A stretch of 33,421 nt of DNA from Okeania sp. SIO3B5 (GCF_010692555.1 NZ_JAAHHG010000062.1:1-33421); one strand, 5' to 3'. Positions 7,815 through 17,290 are shown, counted from the first letter of the stretch. Program-made: numbers and translations. The notes: a model not told the origin generated them from the sequence alone.

Positions 7815-10745
7815 TTATCCATTATTACTGTATGCTTCTATCGGCAAACAGGAACACACAAAATTACGATCGCCAAAAGCATTATCAACCCTTCCCACAG
7901 CAGGCCAAAACTTATGCTCCCGTGTCCACGGTGCGGGATAAGCGGCACGTTGTCGAGAATAATCATGTTTCCATTCATCCACCATCAAACTCTCAGCAGT
8001 ATGGGGTGCATTCTTCAACAAATTATCCTCTTTATCTGCTTTCCCAGTTTCAATCTCCTCTATTTCCTGGCGAATCAAAATCATCGCTTCACAAAAACGA
8101 TCTAACTCTTCCTTAGACTCACTCTCCGTTGGCTCCACCATAATTGTACCCGCTACAGGCCAAGAAACTGTCGGTGCGTGAAAACCATAATCCATCAAAC
8201 GTTTGGCAATATCTTCCACTTCAATACCAGCCAATTTTTTCAACGGACGCAAATCCAAAATGCACTCGTGAGCAATAAACCCATGCTTACCCTTATACAA
8301 AACCGGATAATAACTCTCCAACCGTTGAGCAATATAATTAGCATTCAAAATTGCTACTTTAGTCGCTTCAGTCAAACCATCCGCACCCATCATAGCAATA
8401 TACATCCAAGAAATAGGCAGAATACTCGCACTACCCCAAGGTGCAGCAGATACCGCTCCACTAGAATTGTCTCCACCAATATTAATCACAGAATGCCCTG
8501 GTAAAAACTTTGCTAAATGAGATTTAACACCTATGGGACCCATTCCTGGGCCTCCACCACCGTGAGGAATACAAAAAGTTTTGTGCAAATTCAAATGACA
8601 AACATCTGCTCCTATTTCTGCTGGGCGACATAAACCTACCTGAGCATTCATATTCGCTCCATCCATATAAACTTGACCGCCGTTACTGTGGATAATTTCG
8701 CATATTTCAGAAATTTCTTCCTCAAATACACCGTGGGTTGAGGGATAAGTAACCATAATGGCAGCTAAGTTATCTTTGTGTTTTTCTGTCTTCTTCTTTA
8801 AATCTGCAATATCTATATTTCCTTGTTTATCGCATTTGACAACTACAACTTTTAACCCACTCATCACCGCTGAAGCAGGGTTAGTACCGTGAGCAGATTC
8901 AGGAATCAAACAAATATTGCGATGTGCTTCTCCTCGGTGAGCGTGATATTCGCGAATTACTAATAAACCTGTATATTCTCCCTGGGAACCTGCATTTGGT
9001 TGTAGGGAGATGGCGCTAAAACCTGTGATTTCTGCCAACCATTCCTCTAGTTGTTCAAACATTATTTGATAACCTTTGGTTTGAGAAGTGGGGGCGAAGG
9101 GGTGAATTTTGGCAAATTCCGGCCAGGTTACAGGTATCATCTCTGCTGTAGAGTTGAGTTTCATTGTACAGGAACCTAACGGTATCATTGATGTTGTTAG
9201 GGATAAGTCTTTTGCCTGTAAACGTTGGAGGTAACGCAATAATTCGGTTTCTGAGTGGTAGCGGTTAAATACTGGGTGAGTTAAATAACTGCTGGTGCGG
9301 GAATGTAATTCCCCCTTGCCCCCCTTTGAAAGGGGGGGAGTGTTTTCGTCTGGTAATGGTTCTCCACCAGCAAAAATTTCCCAGAGGTTTTGCACATCTA
9401 TATTAGTGGTGGTTTCATCTAGGGAAATGCTGAAAGTTCGATCGTCGAGACTCCGGAGATTAATACCTGCTGTTTCAGCAGCATCAATAATTTCTTTTGC
9501 ATTTTTCAGAGGAGAGTCAGCACCTAATTCTACGCGGATAGTATCAAAAAATGGTTCTTCACCAATTTGATAACCAAGCTGTTTTAAACCTGCTGCTAGT
9601 TTCGATGTCAAATTATGGATATTTTCGGCAATTTCTTTTAAACCATCCGGGCCGTGATAAACTGCATACATACTTGCCATTACCGCCAGCAAAACTTGAG
9701 CAGTACAAATATTACTCGTTGCTTTCTCCCTGCGAATATGTTGTTCCCGTGTTTGCAATGCCAACCTTAGTGCAGGGTTGCCGTTAGCGTCTTGAGAAAC
9801 TCCGACAATACGACCTGGAGTTTGTCGTTTATAAGCTTCTTTTGTCGCAAAGTAGGCAGCATGAGGACCGCCATATCCTAGAGAAACGCCAAAACGTTGA
9901 GTATTACCTACAGCAATATCAGCACCAAATTCTCCGGGAGGCGTTAACAAAGTTAGACTGAGTAAGTCAGCAGCAACAGTAACTAAACCTCCCACTTCGT
10001 GAACTTTTTCTACAAATTCGCGGTAGTCATAAATTGCTCCGTCGGTAGCAGGATATTGGAGGAGTGCGCCGAATATTGGTTTGTCAAAGGTGAAGGTGCG
10101 AAAGTCGCCAACGATAACTTCTATTCCCAATGGTTGCGCTCTAGTTTTCACCACTTCAATATTCTGAGGATGGCATCCAGAGTCAACAAAGAAAGCTTCT
10201 GCCTTGGTTTTGCACTGGCCGTAACTCAAGCTCATTGCTTCTGCTGCTGCTGTAGCTTCGTCGAGTAGGGAAGCGTTAGCTATTTCTAAACCTGTTAAGT
10301 CTGTAATCATGGTTTGAAAATTCAGCAATGCTTCCATGCGTCCTTGAGCTATTTCTGCTTGATAGGGAGTGTAAGCAGTGTACCAACCAGGGTTTTCTAG
10401 GATGTTGCGGAGGATGACTGGTGGGGTGATGCAGTCGTAATAACCCATTCCTATGAAGGAACGAAATACCTGGTTTTTGGAGGCTATTTCTTTGATTTTG
10501 GTAAGAGCAGCACTCTCACTCAGAGATTTTGATAGATTTAGGGGTTTTTCGTATCGAATTACTTGAGGAACTGTTTTGTCAATTAGGTCATCTAGGGAGG
10601 AAACACTTAATACTGTCAACATTTTTTGAATTGCGTCAGAGGCCGGGCCAATATGTCTTGGGCAAAACTTAGTAGATTTATGGCCATTATTCTGGTATTG
10701 TGGTTTAGGGGTTGACTTTGTATTAGATTTGTGTATGGCTACCAC
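7815..10745 (-). CDS. gcvP: Glycine dehydrogenase (decarboxylating), P-protein of the glycine cleavage system
   Basis: PLP enzyme that decarboxylates glycine and passes the aminomethyl group to lipoyl-GcvH, as in photorespiratory glycine use. 976 aa, the usual length of the fused single-chain form. Visible: KFCPRHIGP near the start, the N-half FIGMGYYD segment, [13 protein letters not shown] in the C-half, and the PLP-lysine region [16 protein letters not shown] with Lys about 722. Start is GTG 10745, with AAGGA at 10755-10759 (9-nt spacing). Two parts come from repeats: residues about 467-480 ([13 protein letters not shown]), inserted at a variable linker between the halves, and the last few residues plus stop, which lie in a TGGATAA heptamer tract. 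gcvH is ~3.9 kb upstream on the same strand; gcvT is not in the window. Confidence 0.97.
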   Translation of the reverse strand: MVAIHKSNTKSTPKPQYQNNGHKSTKFCPRHIGPASDAIQKMLTVLSVSSLDDLIDKTVPQVIRYEKPLNLSKSLSESAALTKIKEIASKNQVFRSFIGMGYYDCITPPVILRNILENPGWYTAYTPYQAEIAQGRMEALLNFQTMITDLTGLEIANASLLDEATAAAEAMSLSYGQCKTKAEAFFVDSGCHPQNIEVVKTRAQPLGIEVIVGDFRTFTFDKPIFGALLQYPATDGAIYDYREFVEKVHEVGGLVTVAADLLSLTLLTPPGEFGADIAVGNTQRFGVSLGYGGPHAAYFATKEAYKRQTPGRIVGVSQDANGNPALRLALQTREQHIRREKATSNICTAQVLLAVMASMYAVYHGPDGLKEIAENIHNLTSKLAAGLKQLGYQIGEEPFFDTIRVELGADSPLKNAKEIIDAAETAGINLRSLDDRTFSISLDETTTNIDVQNLWEIFAGGEPLPDENTPPLSKGGKGELHSRTSSYLTHPVFNRYHSETELLRYLQRLQAKDLSLTTSMIPLGSCTMKLNSTAEMIPVTWPEFAKIHPFAPTSQTKGYQIMFEQLEEWLAEITGFSAISLQPNAGSQGEYTGLLVIREYHAHRGEAHRNICLIPESAHGTNPASAVMSGLKVVVVKCDKQGNIDIADLKKKTEKHKDNLAAIMVTYPSTHGVFEEEISEICEIIHSNGGQVYMDGANMNAQVGLCRPAEIGADVCHLNLHKTFCIPHGGGGPGMGPIGVKSHLAKFLPGHSVINIGGDNSSGAVSAAPWGSASILPISWMYIAMMGADGLTEATKVAILNANYIAQRLESYYPVLYKGKHGFIAHECILDLRPLKKLAGIEVEDIAKRLMDYGFHAPTVSWPVAGTIMVEPTESESKEELDRFCEAMILIRQEIEEIETGKADKEDNLLKNAPHTAESLMVDEWKHDYSRQRAAYPAPWTREHKFWPAVGRVDNAFGDRNFVCSCLPIEAYSNNG
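9308..9343. repeat. Palindromic C/G-run repeat inside gcvP
   Basis: CCCCCTTG followed by CCCCCCTTTGAAAGGGGGG resembles the hairpin core of family D. It is translated in frame on the minus strand as [11 protein letters not shown]. This stretch is not expected in other GcvP proteins and lies in the linker between the two halves. Confidence 0.6.
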
Positions 10746-11038
10746 TTTATATATTCCTTGGAGTTAACTTCTGATTAAGTTTTAACAAAAATTCTTGAAG
10801 AAGGCAGCTATGCTGAAGGCAGAAGGCAGAAGGGAAGATTGTATGGGGATAGTTAACGACCTGCCGCTCCGCGTCTACTCACCCCAAACAATTTTAAGCA
10901 CCCCTGTTGACGGTGGGGTATTAAACCTATCAGGGAAAAGATAACTTAATGGGGGTTAACGAAGTCAGAAGTCAGAAGTCAGAAGCGGTGCGACCCCGCG
11001 ACGACGCCAGCTCGCTTGCGGAATGCGCACCAAGAGAG
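10746..11038. other. Noncoding region upstream of gcvP with a 45 bp palindromic repeat
   Basis: Contains the gcvP ribosome-binding site, an AGAAGTC heptamer tract (about 10966-10985) and, at 10987-11031, the repeat that also interrupts tnpB at 6046-6091. An 82-codon frame here is formed by repeats. No promoter could be recognised. Confidence 0.5.
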
Positions 11039-11200
11039 TCAGAAGTTAACCCACCCCTAACCCCTCCCAACCCACCCCTAACCCCTCCCAACCCACCCCT
11101 AACCCCTCCCAGGAGGGGAGGGGAAGTAGGGGATTTAAGCCCCGCTCCAAAAATATTACGCCTTAAAAGGCGGGGTTTTAGACCCATATTATTTTGATAA
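11039..11200. repeat. Family-E repeat with triple J module
   Basis: Three tandem 21-bp AACCCACCCCTAACCCCTCC units lead into CCAGGAGGGGAGGGG. Then follow a segment ending in CCAAAAATATTACGCC and TTAAAAGGCGGGGTTTTAG. An inverted copy of the E part lies at about 21330-21430, with one J module. The minus strand has several runs of three or four G with 1-3 nt loops. Confidence 0.65.
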
Positions 11201-11300
11201 AATAATTTTGGTGGTGCATAGTAATGATAGGGAAAGTGTGGGGAGTGTGGGAGGTGTAGGGAGTGTGGGCAGTGTGGGAAGAAATTAAAAAAAATATATC

Positions 11301-11389
11301 AGGACTTACGCAAAGACACTGTGTATAGAGTCCAGTAACTATTGGACAATAGTTATGAGTACTATATATAGCGTATCTGCGTAAGTCCT
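11301..11389. mobile_element. 89 bp MITE-like hairpin element with AGGACTTACGCA ends
   Basis: Perfect 12-bp inverted ends AGGACTTACGCA (11301-11312) and TGCGTAAGTCCT (11378-11389) sit in an AT-rich ATATAT context. A second inverted repeat lies inside (TAACTATT-GGAC-AATAGTTA, about 11336-11355), so the whole element could fold into one long hairpin. No coding capacity. Confidence 0.75.
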
Positions 11390-12120
11390 AATATATATTC
11401 ACATGATTAGCGAGCAGGACAACCATAATCTTTTTTTGAGTTTAGAGGCCAAATTTTGGCATTGCCAATTCAGTTAACAGTTAACAGTTATCAGTTATCA
11501 GTTATTAGTTATTAGTAGACATCTCTGGAAAAGAGGGAGTAGGGAGTAGGGGTTAGGGAGTAGGAGGAAATAATTGATAATTTCTGTGGGGTAATTGATT
11601 TTATTTTTTATTATTGAAACTGAAATAATACGGAATTGAAACATTTCAGTATGAAGATATTTTCAACAATTAATAATTAATCATTAATAATTAATAATTA
11701 ATTATTAACAATTACCTCTTTTTTTCAAGGAGAGGATTGACGCGGTAGGGAAAATTTTTTCTTTTCTTGGTCGATTGGATATGGCGAGGATACCTTGCCA
11801 TCCCACCCTACGGGAAGCTGCGCTTTTTCCTAGGTCATGCTCCGCAAACATGTCGCGTAGCGTTAACGTAGTTATGCGCCAGCAAAACGACCGCTTTTTT
11901 CTCCTTTAAAGGAGAGGCTTTAAATCTTAATTATTTGGTAAAAGTTTATACTATTACTGTAATATAGCAATCCTAAATTGGTTGCGGGTAATCAAAAAGT
12001 AGATAAAAAAACTGAAACTCTTACCTGTTCCCTGTTCCCTGTTCCCTGTTCCCTGTTCCCTAAAAACAGTAAGATTTTTATACACAAATAAAATAGGATT
12101 ACTATAGTATTTTTTTGATT
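11390..12120. repeat. Repeat block: C copy, D copy and heptamer tracts
   Basis: No gene seen. 11471-11514 carries CAGTTAA/CAGTTAT-type heptamers. 11516-11640 is a family-C copy with a clear left end (TAGACATCTCT) and decayed right end. 11660-11942 is family D, interrupted near 11800-11905 by a segment with GCTCCGCAAACATG and a GCGTAGCGTTAACG stretch. 12026-12061 is a CCTGTTC tract just ahead of the pentapeptide gene. Confidence 0.55.
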
Positions 12121-13185
12121 ATGAAAAGAAAATTTATTGCTGCTGGCTTAGGAATTTTAACTATTATATCAGTACCATTTAGTGTATTTAAGTTACGCCA
12201 AAATCAAGAACTCGAACGTACTGTTAATTATGCTCAAATTGAAACTTGGCAGTATGACTCAAGAGAAGATTTTTTTAATTGGGAATCTATTTTAGAACAA
12301 ATTAATAGTTTGCCTTTGTTCAGATATACTATAGGAATTACTTTCATATTTTTCTTGATCTTTGTCTTTGCAATTTATCGGGAAAAAGAGTTAAACCCGA
12401 TTACGATGAAGCAAGAAAGAGTTAATCCAGTTATCTACTTGAATAACCTCTTATCCTCTATAGCTAAGAAAGAACCTTGGGAAGTCTTTGAGAAAATATT
12501 TTTGCCTGTTTTTATCGGTTTAATTGCCAGTTTTATTACTTACGATTTAGAACAAATTCAAGAACAAATTGCTGATAAACGCCTCCACGAACAAATATGG
12601 GAAAACTACCTGAAAGAAATACGAGAAATTTTGGTAGACCGAACAAATATTAATAATACTGATACAGATAAATTTGATTATTTAGATTTAATTAGGGCTA
12701 ATACATTAGCTTTATCAATTCGTTTAGCAGATAATAAAATACTCAAAGGATTATTATTAAAATTTCTATATGATGCAGAATTAATTCGATGCAGAGAATT
12801 AGATGCAGATTGCAATCGAATAGTTTCTCTGGATGGAGTTAATCTAGAAAATGCTCAATTAATGAATGCTAATTTAGAAAAAGCCAAGTTAAGTGGTACT
12901 AACTTTAATAATGTCAAATTGAAAAATTCTACTCTGGTAGAAGCTGATTTAAGTTATGCAAAATTAGTGGGAGCTGAACTTAGAAATGCCAACTTAAATC
13001 AAGCAAATCTTAGTTTTGCTCAATTAAATAATGCAGATTTGCGAGGTGCAGATTTAAGTCAAGCTAATTTAACTAATGCCAATCTTAGTGGTGCGAAAAT
13101 AAATAAAAAAACAACGTTGTTATTTGCTACTTTGTGTAAAACGATTATGCCAGATGGAAACATTTCTAATGAAAAATGTCCTTAG
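12121..13185 (+). CDS. Membrane-anchored pentapeptide-repeat protein
   Basis: 354 aa from ATG 12121; a TTG at 12115 is less likely. An N-terminal hydrophobic helix (about 2-22) is followed by further membrane segments at about 72-90 (IGITFIFFLIFVFAIY) and 125-140 (FLPVFIGLIASFITY). From about residue 223 to 330 the protein consists of A(D/N)LXX pentapeptides (NLENA, NLEKA, ADLSY, ANLNQ, ADLRG, ADLSQ), about twenty in all, predicting a right-handed quadrilateral beta-helix. Such proteins are common in cyanobacteria and usually of unknown function; no partner is implied by the context. It runs opposite to gcvP and gcvH and sits between them. The leader carries a CCTGTTC tract and no clear Shine-Dalgarno. 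Confidence 0.85.
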   Translation: MKRKFIAAGLGILTIISVPFSVFKLRQNQELERTVNYAQIETWQYDSREDFFNWESILEQINSLPLFRYTIGITFIFFLIFVFAIYREKELNPITMKQERVNPVIYLNNLLSSIAKKEPWEVFEKIFLPVFIGLIASFITYDLEQIQEQIADKRLHEQIWENYLKEIREILVDRTNINNTDTDKFDYLDLIRANTLALSIRLADNKILKGLLLKFLYDAELIRCRELDADCNRIVSLDGVNLENAQLMNANLEKAKLSGTNFNNVKLKNSTLVEADLSYAKLVGAELRNANLNQANLSFAQLNNADLRGADLSQANLTNANLSGAKINKKTTLLFATLCKTIMPDGNISNEKCP

Positions 13186-13796
13186 CGATCGCCCTGAGTG
13201 ATATAGCAGAAAATTATTTGGAGTTTGACAATAAATTTGAGTGGTTTGTACAGAATTCGGTTAGAAAAAGGGAGTAGAAAATAAAACCCACATTCCGCAC
13301 GACAAAATGTAGCATAAAAATCTAAGTCAAAAGTCAAAAGTCAAAAGTAAGAAGTAAGAAGTAAATTATAGTAGTCAACGATTCAATAAATATTTATGCC
13401 TAATATTTAACCGAGAATTTGACTCTTGATCGAGGTAAATGAAGATAATTTATATAGTATAAATACTTAAACATCCTCAGAATTTTATACTAATGTTCAT
13501 GTTACAAATTGAAGTGCGAAATGTAGGACAAAAGAATATCCGCACCCTATTTGCATAGCGTTATAGATGAACCACGTCTTCAACAATTAATAATTAATAT
13601 CATGTCTGCTTGAATACTTATACTTTAGTGGAAGGAAATCAGAGGAAGGAAAGAGTCAGGTTAGGGAGTCGTCGGTAGGGCAACGTACAGGATGGAAGAA
13701 GAGAGAGTTTTAAAGTATAAGGAGGAGAAAGTTTTTTTTTGTCATGCTCTTATCTAGCTGCTGTAGTCTAATAAAATTTACAAAGATTTTAAAATA
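13186..13796. other. Noncoding region with AGTCAAA tract and decayed family-B copy
   Basis: 13322-13362 is an AGTCAAA/AGTAAGA heptamer tract. 13607-13618 (ATATCATGTCTG) starts a diverged family-B copy running to about 13760, where GTCATGCTCTTATC replaces the usual CACGCTCTTATCCGG right end. Nothing else recognised. Confidence 0.5.
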
Positions 13797-14144
13797 TTAA
13801 AATACAGGATTTTCATTAACAGTTTGCCAGATTTGTTTACAAAGCTCTGAATTCAGTTTTTGGTCAAAATACTTTCCCTCTTTCTCTGATTTTTTTAAAG
13901 CTTCCAGGCTTTCATTACTATCTATATCTCCGTTAATAATAGCCTTCTCAAGTGCTATAGTTCCAGCACGTCTAGCAGATTGATAAATAGATGCTTCCGA
14001 AGAATTTTTAGCAGCATTACTTGTGCACCAACTCATAGCACCAATCATCTGAGAAATTTTTTCCCCATCCCATGTTTCTGCTTTGACAGATATAGGTATT
14101 AAACCAATTATGACAGTCAAACTAAACCATATATATTTTTTCAT
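13797..14144 (-). CDS. Small secreted protein of unknown function
   Basis: 115 aa with a clear Sec signal peptide (MKKYIWFSLTVIIGLIPISVKA, cleavage likely after VKA at about residue 22). The mature part is ~93 residues, mostly helical, with two cysteines (in SWCTSN and ELCKQIW) that could form a disulfide. ISQMIGAMSWCT near the start and LCKQIW near the end might define a four-helix fold. I do not recognise the family. The ATG follows GGGGTAGT, a weak ribosome-binding site. It lies between a decayed B copy and the gcvH side, on the same strand as gcvH but 480 bp away. Confidence 0.7.
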   Translation of the reverse strand: MKKYIWFSLTVIIGLIPISVKAETWDGEKISQMIGAMSWCTSNAAKNSSEASIYQSARRAGTIALEKAIINGDIDSNESLEALKKSEKEGKYFDQKLNSELCKQIWQTVNENPVF

Positions 14145-14627
14145 TTTACTACCCCGACTATATTTTTTTATACTCCTATTATATCAAAACACCTTCAAAC
14201 TATGATAATCCGGGAGCCACATTAACTTAAAAAATATCGACCATGCTTGACTAGATAAATTCACAAAAAATAATTTCCGATAAGGCATAAAATAACGTTA
14301 ATTCCACTAACTTCAGCATAGAAAATAAGGTAGAAAAGTTAATAAAGACAGATAAGTTCAAGAATTAAGAATTTAGAATTTAGAATTACCTATTTTTAAT
14401 TCTGGCTCCTACCCTCACTCATAAGACTTTTTCAGCAAGCCCTAAATTATAGCAATGTGCGCTGGCAAATTTACAAATTACAGGAACTGTCCAATAGCTA
14501 AAATTCTGATATTATCAGCTTTTTATTCCCCCAGATGAGCTGTTGCTTTCCAGAGCTGTTGCCTGCGCACAGCGCTATATTTTTTAGAGTTGTAAATTGT
14601 AGATTTGAAAATATTTTTGGTTACTAT
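14145..14627. other. Noncoding region with reversed family-A end
   Basis: An AGAATTA/AGAATTT heptamer tract at about 14360-14388 is followed by TTACCTA (a D-like start). At 14407-14443 there is an inverted family-A end (AAGACTTTTTCAGCAAGCCCT) flanked outside by AAAT, the same target as in other A copies. The rest has no recognisable signal. Confidence 0.5.
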
Positions 14628-15026
14628 CTACTCTCCTTCTACCATTTCGCGATACTCCTCAGCAGAATAAATATCATCTCCTTCTAGTTCATCAGGGTCT
14701 TTAACACGCACCTTCATCAGCCAACCCTCTATATATGGGTCTTCTTCCGATAACCGCTCTGGACTTTCTAATATTTCTTCATTGCGGTCTATAACTGTAC
14801 CAGTAATAGGAGCTTTCAAGTCTTCAACTGCTTTGACAGACTCTACACTGCCACACGATCCTTCTTTTTCTATTTGATCTCCCACCTCTGGAAGCTCCAG
14901 AAATACAATATCTCCCAACTGTTCAATAGCATAGGCACTAATACCAATAGTGGCAATTTCGCCATCCATTCTTACATATTCGTGGGTTTCAAGATACTTG
15001 AGGTCATCTGGAAATTCTAATTGCAT
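14628..15026 (-). CDS. gcvH: Glycine cleavage system H protein
   Basis: 132 aa lipoyl carrier protein that shuttles the aminomethyl group from GcvP to the T and L proteins. The lipoylation site is Lys65 in [12 protein letters not shown]. The surrounding fold is typical: [25 protein letters not shown] before it and [26 protein letters not shown]-like sequence after it (the actual run has an extra E). ATG 15026 is supported by GAGGA at 15033-15037, 6-7 nt upstream. gcvP lies downstream on the same strand but ~3.9 kb away, so they are unlikely to form one transcript. A hydrolase gene diverges 106 bp upstream. Confidence 0.96.
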   Translation of the reverse strand: MQLEFPDDLKYLETHEYVRMDGEIATIGISAYAIEQLGDIVFLELPEVGDQIEKEGSCGSVESVKAVEDLKAPITGTVIDRNEEILESPERLSEEDPYIEGWLMKVRVKDPDELEGDDIYSAEEYREMVEGE

Positions 15027-15032
15027 TTATAT

Positions 15033-15037
15033 TCCTC
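15033..15037 (-). promoter_or_regulatory. Ribosome-binding site of gcvH
   Basis: GAGGA on the minus strand, 6-7 nt before ATG 15026. It is one of the few canonical Shine-Dalgarno sequences in the window and fixes the gcvH start. Confidence 0.7.
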
Positions 15038-15132
15038 ACAATATTACAAATAACGCTAGCCATCTCAACACTAGAAATGCGTTACAAATTATTCCGTATA
15101 GAATAATATAGGTAAATATCCAGTTCTTTCTT

Positions 15133-15957
15133 ATGGATAAGAAAAATATTATAGGACTACTTATAGGGAAGTTTTCTGTTTTTAGGCTAATCAGATCTAT
15201 CCTAATTATCTATGTCCTTGTGGGTTGGTGGGCTTTCTTTTTCTCAGATCGGCTGATTTTTTTACCTAGTCCATCTAGCTATCAAGAAAACCAAGAATTT
15301 GTCAAGCTTCAGTCTAGTGATACAGTCCAAATTACAGGTGTTTATTTAGCATTACCCAAAGCAAAGTATACAATTCTCTACAGTCATGGTAATGCTGAAG
15401 ATCTAGGGGAAATTTTGACCAGGTTGCGAGATTTGCGAGATATTGGATTTAGTATATTTTCCTATGACTATCAGGGTTATGGAACAAGTCAGGGAAATCC
15501 TTCAGTTAAAAATGCCTACCAAGATATTAATGCAGCTTATGAATACTTAACTCAGCAGTTGGGCATACCTGCAAACCAAATTATTGTTTATGGACGTTCA
15601 GTTGGTGGGGGGCCTTCAGTAGATTTGGCATCCCGGCAACCTGTAGCTGGTTTAGTAGTTGAAAGTTCATTTACAACTGCGTTTAGAGTTGTGACGCGTA
15701 TCCCTATTTATCCCTTTGATCGGTTTCGCAATATTGATAAGATAAAAAATGTTAATTGCCCAGTTTTGGTAATCCACGGAAATTCTGACCGGGTAATTCC
15801 ATTTTCCCACGGGAAACAACTTTTTACTGCTGCTAATGAACCTAAACTTTCCTTTTGGGTTGATGGTGCTGGTCATATTGATTTATTAGCAGTGGCAGGT
15901 GAAAGGTATGAAAAAGTGATGATTGAATTTGCTAATTTGGTACAAAAAAATCAATAA
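15133..15957 (+). CDS. Alpha/beta hydrolase with N-terminal membrane anchor (ABHD17/BEM46-like)
   Basis: 274 aa serine hydrolase. A membrane helix at about 19-36 (LIRSILIIYVLVGWWAFF) is followed by FLPSPSSY, typical of this family. The oxyanion HG is in ILYSHGNAEDLG (81-92). The nucleophile is Ser156 in VYGRSVGGG, the acid Asp219 in HGNSDRVIPF, and the base His248 in GAGHIDLL, so the triad is complete. Substrate unknown; relatives include depalmitoylases and peptidase-like hydrolases. It is divergent from gcvH. The stop codon is followed at once by a GGGAGTA heptamer tract. Confidence 0.9.
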   Translation: MDKKNIIGLLIGKFSVFRLIRSILIIYVLVGWWAFFFSDRLIFLPSPSSYQENQEFVKLQSSDTVQITGVYLALPKAKYTILYSHGNAEDLGEILTRLRDLRDIGFSIFSYDYQGYGTSQGNPSVKNAYQDINAAYEYLTQQLGIPANQIIVYGRSVGGGPSVDLASRQPVAGLVVESSFTTAFRVVTRIPIYPFDRFRNIDKIKNVNCPVLVIHGNSDRVIPFSHGKQLFTAANEPKLSFWVDGAGHIDLLAVAGERYEKVMIEFANLVQKNQ

Positions 15958-16035
15958 GAGGGAGTAGGGAGTAGGGAGTAGGGAGTAGGGAATAGGGAGT
16001 AGAGAGTAGGGGGAAATAATTTATCTCAACGTTGG
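15958..16035. repeat. GGGAGTA heptamer tract abutting a stop codon
   Basis: About seven GGGAGTA units (with GGGAATA and AGAGTAG variants) begin within 2 nt of the hydrolase TAA stop. The sequence then resembles the interior of a family-C element. Confidence 0.75.
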
Positions 16036-16402
16036 TTGAAGACCCGCGCTCTCCCGCAGGGGAGCGGAGAGATGGGAAAACCAATCAATAAGAGCGGTTT
16101 TGCAGATAATCTGTTAACATACAAATATTGCTCAGGCCAAAAATCAAGGTGCGCGATTACTGTAACTGTTCAATCAAGTCGCCGAGGGGCACGCCTCCTC
16201 CGGAGGAGCTGCGCTAACGGAGAAGTTAAACGGACACGGAGGAAGTGTTAGACTGGCAAAGCCCAGCATTTTCCAGCGAGGTGTCAACCCGCCCTGAATC
16301 TTTCAGTGTAGGGGCGATTCGCGAATCGCCCCTACAGTCTGTTTGATTGATGGATGGGAATCGGTGCGCTGTCTCGTAGAGCAGCGTCGGGAGGATGTCA
16401 AG
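16036..16402. repeat. Family-L-like element (diverged), containing a 30 bp perfect palindrome
   Basis: Begins with GACCCGCGCTCTCCCG and GGGGAGCG, and ends CGTCGGGAGGATGTCAAG. Its ends correspond to those of the L copies at 16605-16877 and 22716-23004, while the interior is different. It holds a GC-rich hairpin (CCTCCTCCGGAGGAG, about 16194-16208) and the palindrome at 16307-16336. A 71-codon frame here is not credible as a gene. Confidence 0.5.
16307..16336. repeat. 30 bp perfect palindrome
   Basis: The half-site TGTAGGGGCGATTCG is followed directly by its reverse complement, with no loop. GC-rich palindromes of this kind are dispersed in cyanobacterial genomes. As RNA it would form a strong hairpin, so it could act as a terminator, though no T-run follows. 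Confidence 0.8.
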
Positions 16403-16438
16403 AATAAGAGTACGATAATTGATTTGATTTTTTATTAT

Positions 16439-16573
16439 TGAAGATGTCTAGAAAATAGGGAACAGGGAATAGGGGACAGGGAACCCACCCCTATCCCCTC
16501 CCAGGAGGGGAGGGGAATAATTGACAATTTATGGATAAGAATTTATTTTATTTTTAATTTCCGGATATGTCTA
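16439..16573. mobile_element. Family-C element with AGGGAAC tract and one J module
   Basis: The right end is CCGGATATGTCTA. The left end is merged with the end of another C-like fragment (GAAGATGTCTAG). A GGGAACA tract is interrupted by a J module at about 16481-16517, followed by the AATTGACAATTTATGG-type body shared with 29512-29622. Confidence 0.55.
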
Positions 16574-16604
16574 GTAGTAATTAAGTTTGATTCAAGAATA
16601 ATTT

Positions 16605-16877
16605 TAACTTCCCTGGCGGGAAGTCCCGCGCTCTCCCGTTGGCGGAGGATGGTGGCGGCAGCTATTAGGGGAGCGTCGTATGAGAAAGCCAGGGCCAAGA
16701 GTCGGATACCTCCACAAATAAAACCTTTCTATACCCTTGACAAGCTAGGAGCTATGCATGTTATTATCAACGTCAATACAGGGGGAGGACATCACCTCTG
16801 TCAAAACAGTGGTCATTTTTTTCATGACTGAAGAATCCCGCGTTGTTGCGCATAGCGCAACGTCGGGAGTATGTCAA
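16605..16877. mobile_element. Family-L element (TnpB-less IS200/IS605-like), with K unit inserted
   Basis: Left part ACTTCCCTGGCGGGAAGTCC, then CGCGCTCTCCC...GGGGAGCGTCGTATG. Right part GACTGAAGAATCCCGCG, a hairpin GTTGCG-CATAG-CGCAAC (about 16849-16865) and GGGAGTATGTCAA. The inverted copy at 22716-23004 has the same ends plus CAGGGGGAGGACATCACCTC, but a different interior. K (16637-16665) is an extra insertion. Hairpin ends with no transposase suggest an element mobilised in trans. Confidence 0.6.
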
Positions 16878-16891
16878 GTTTCTTGATGCTT

Positions 16892-16955
16892 ATATCGTGT
16901 CCGGTGGAATGCTTATAAATAACGACCGAGGAGTTATATAGAATCCGGTTATATA
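16892..16955. mobile_element. Truncated family-B copy
   Basis: ATATCGTGTCCGG (16892-16904), then TGGAATGCTTATAAATAACGACCGAGGAGT, matches the left half of family B without an A insertion. The right half is replaced by a short ATCCGGTTATATAG stretch. Confidence 0.5.
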
Positions 16956-16986
16956 GTAGGCGTTGATAGTTAATAATTTCTATAAT

Positions 16987-17290
16987 TACCGAAAAGCAAC
17001 GTTGAAAGCCCCCGTGTTTTAACCGGGGGATGAAAACAAGCGAGTCGTTTAGACTAGACAACTTTAGTTGTCCTGTGCTATTTTCTGGATATACAAACGT
17101 TTAGACAAAAGTAAGCAGCAAAGCATGGTTTAGACGCTATGCCGACTGTGTAGGGGCACCGCGGAAATTGTCCCCAAAGAGTATATCTTTGGTCAGCGCT
17201 CGAAAAAAACGAAGCAACATGGATTTATTGGTGTTGCGTAGTATCAACTTAGAATCCCCTCGGCAAAAGCTGTGGGGAGTAGTTAATTCA
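16987..17290 (+). ncRNA. Structured noncoding element, copy 1 (candidate TnpB guide-RNA/right-end relic)
   Basis: About 300 bp with no open frame, conserved almost base for base at 18387-18952. Hairpins visible: CCCCCGTGTTTTAACCGGGGG (17009-17029), GACAACTTTAGTTGTC (about 17056-17071), and near the end CCCCTCGGC with GCTGTGGGG (about 17255-17278). The modular layout, with a terminal hairpin near a TCAA-like end, resembles the 3' region of TnpB elements that encodes the guide RNA, but no tnpB is attached. Strand is inferred by analogy. It could instead be another class of structured RNA or a plain repeat. Confidence 0.45.

Noticed and set aside
7596-8116. Overlapping plus-strand frames of 87-169 codons
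   Set aside because: They run through repeats and antisense to the well-supported 3' end of gcvP.
10949-11197. 82-codon frame and its antisense partner
   Set aside because: The translation is repetitive (NPPLTPPNPPLTPP) and comes from the triple J module and adjacent repeats.
16036-16831. Frames of 60-71 codons
   Set aside because: They lie within family-L-type repeats and a palindrome, with no homology-like features.
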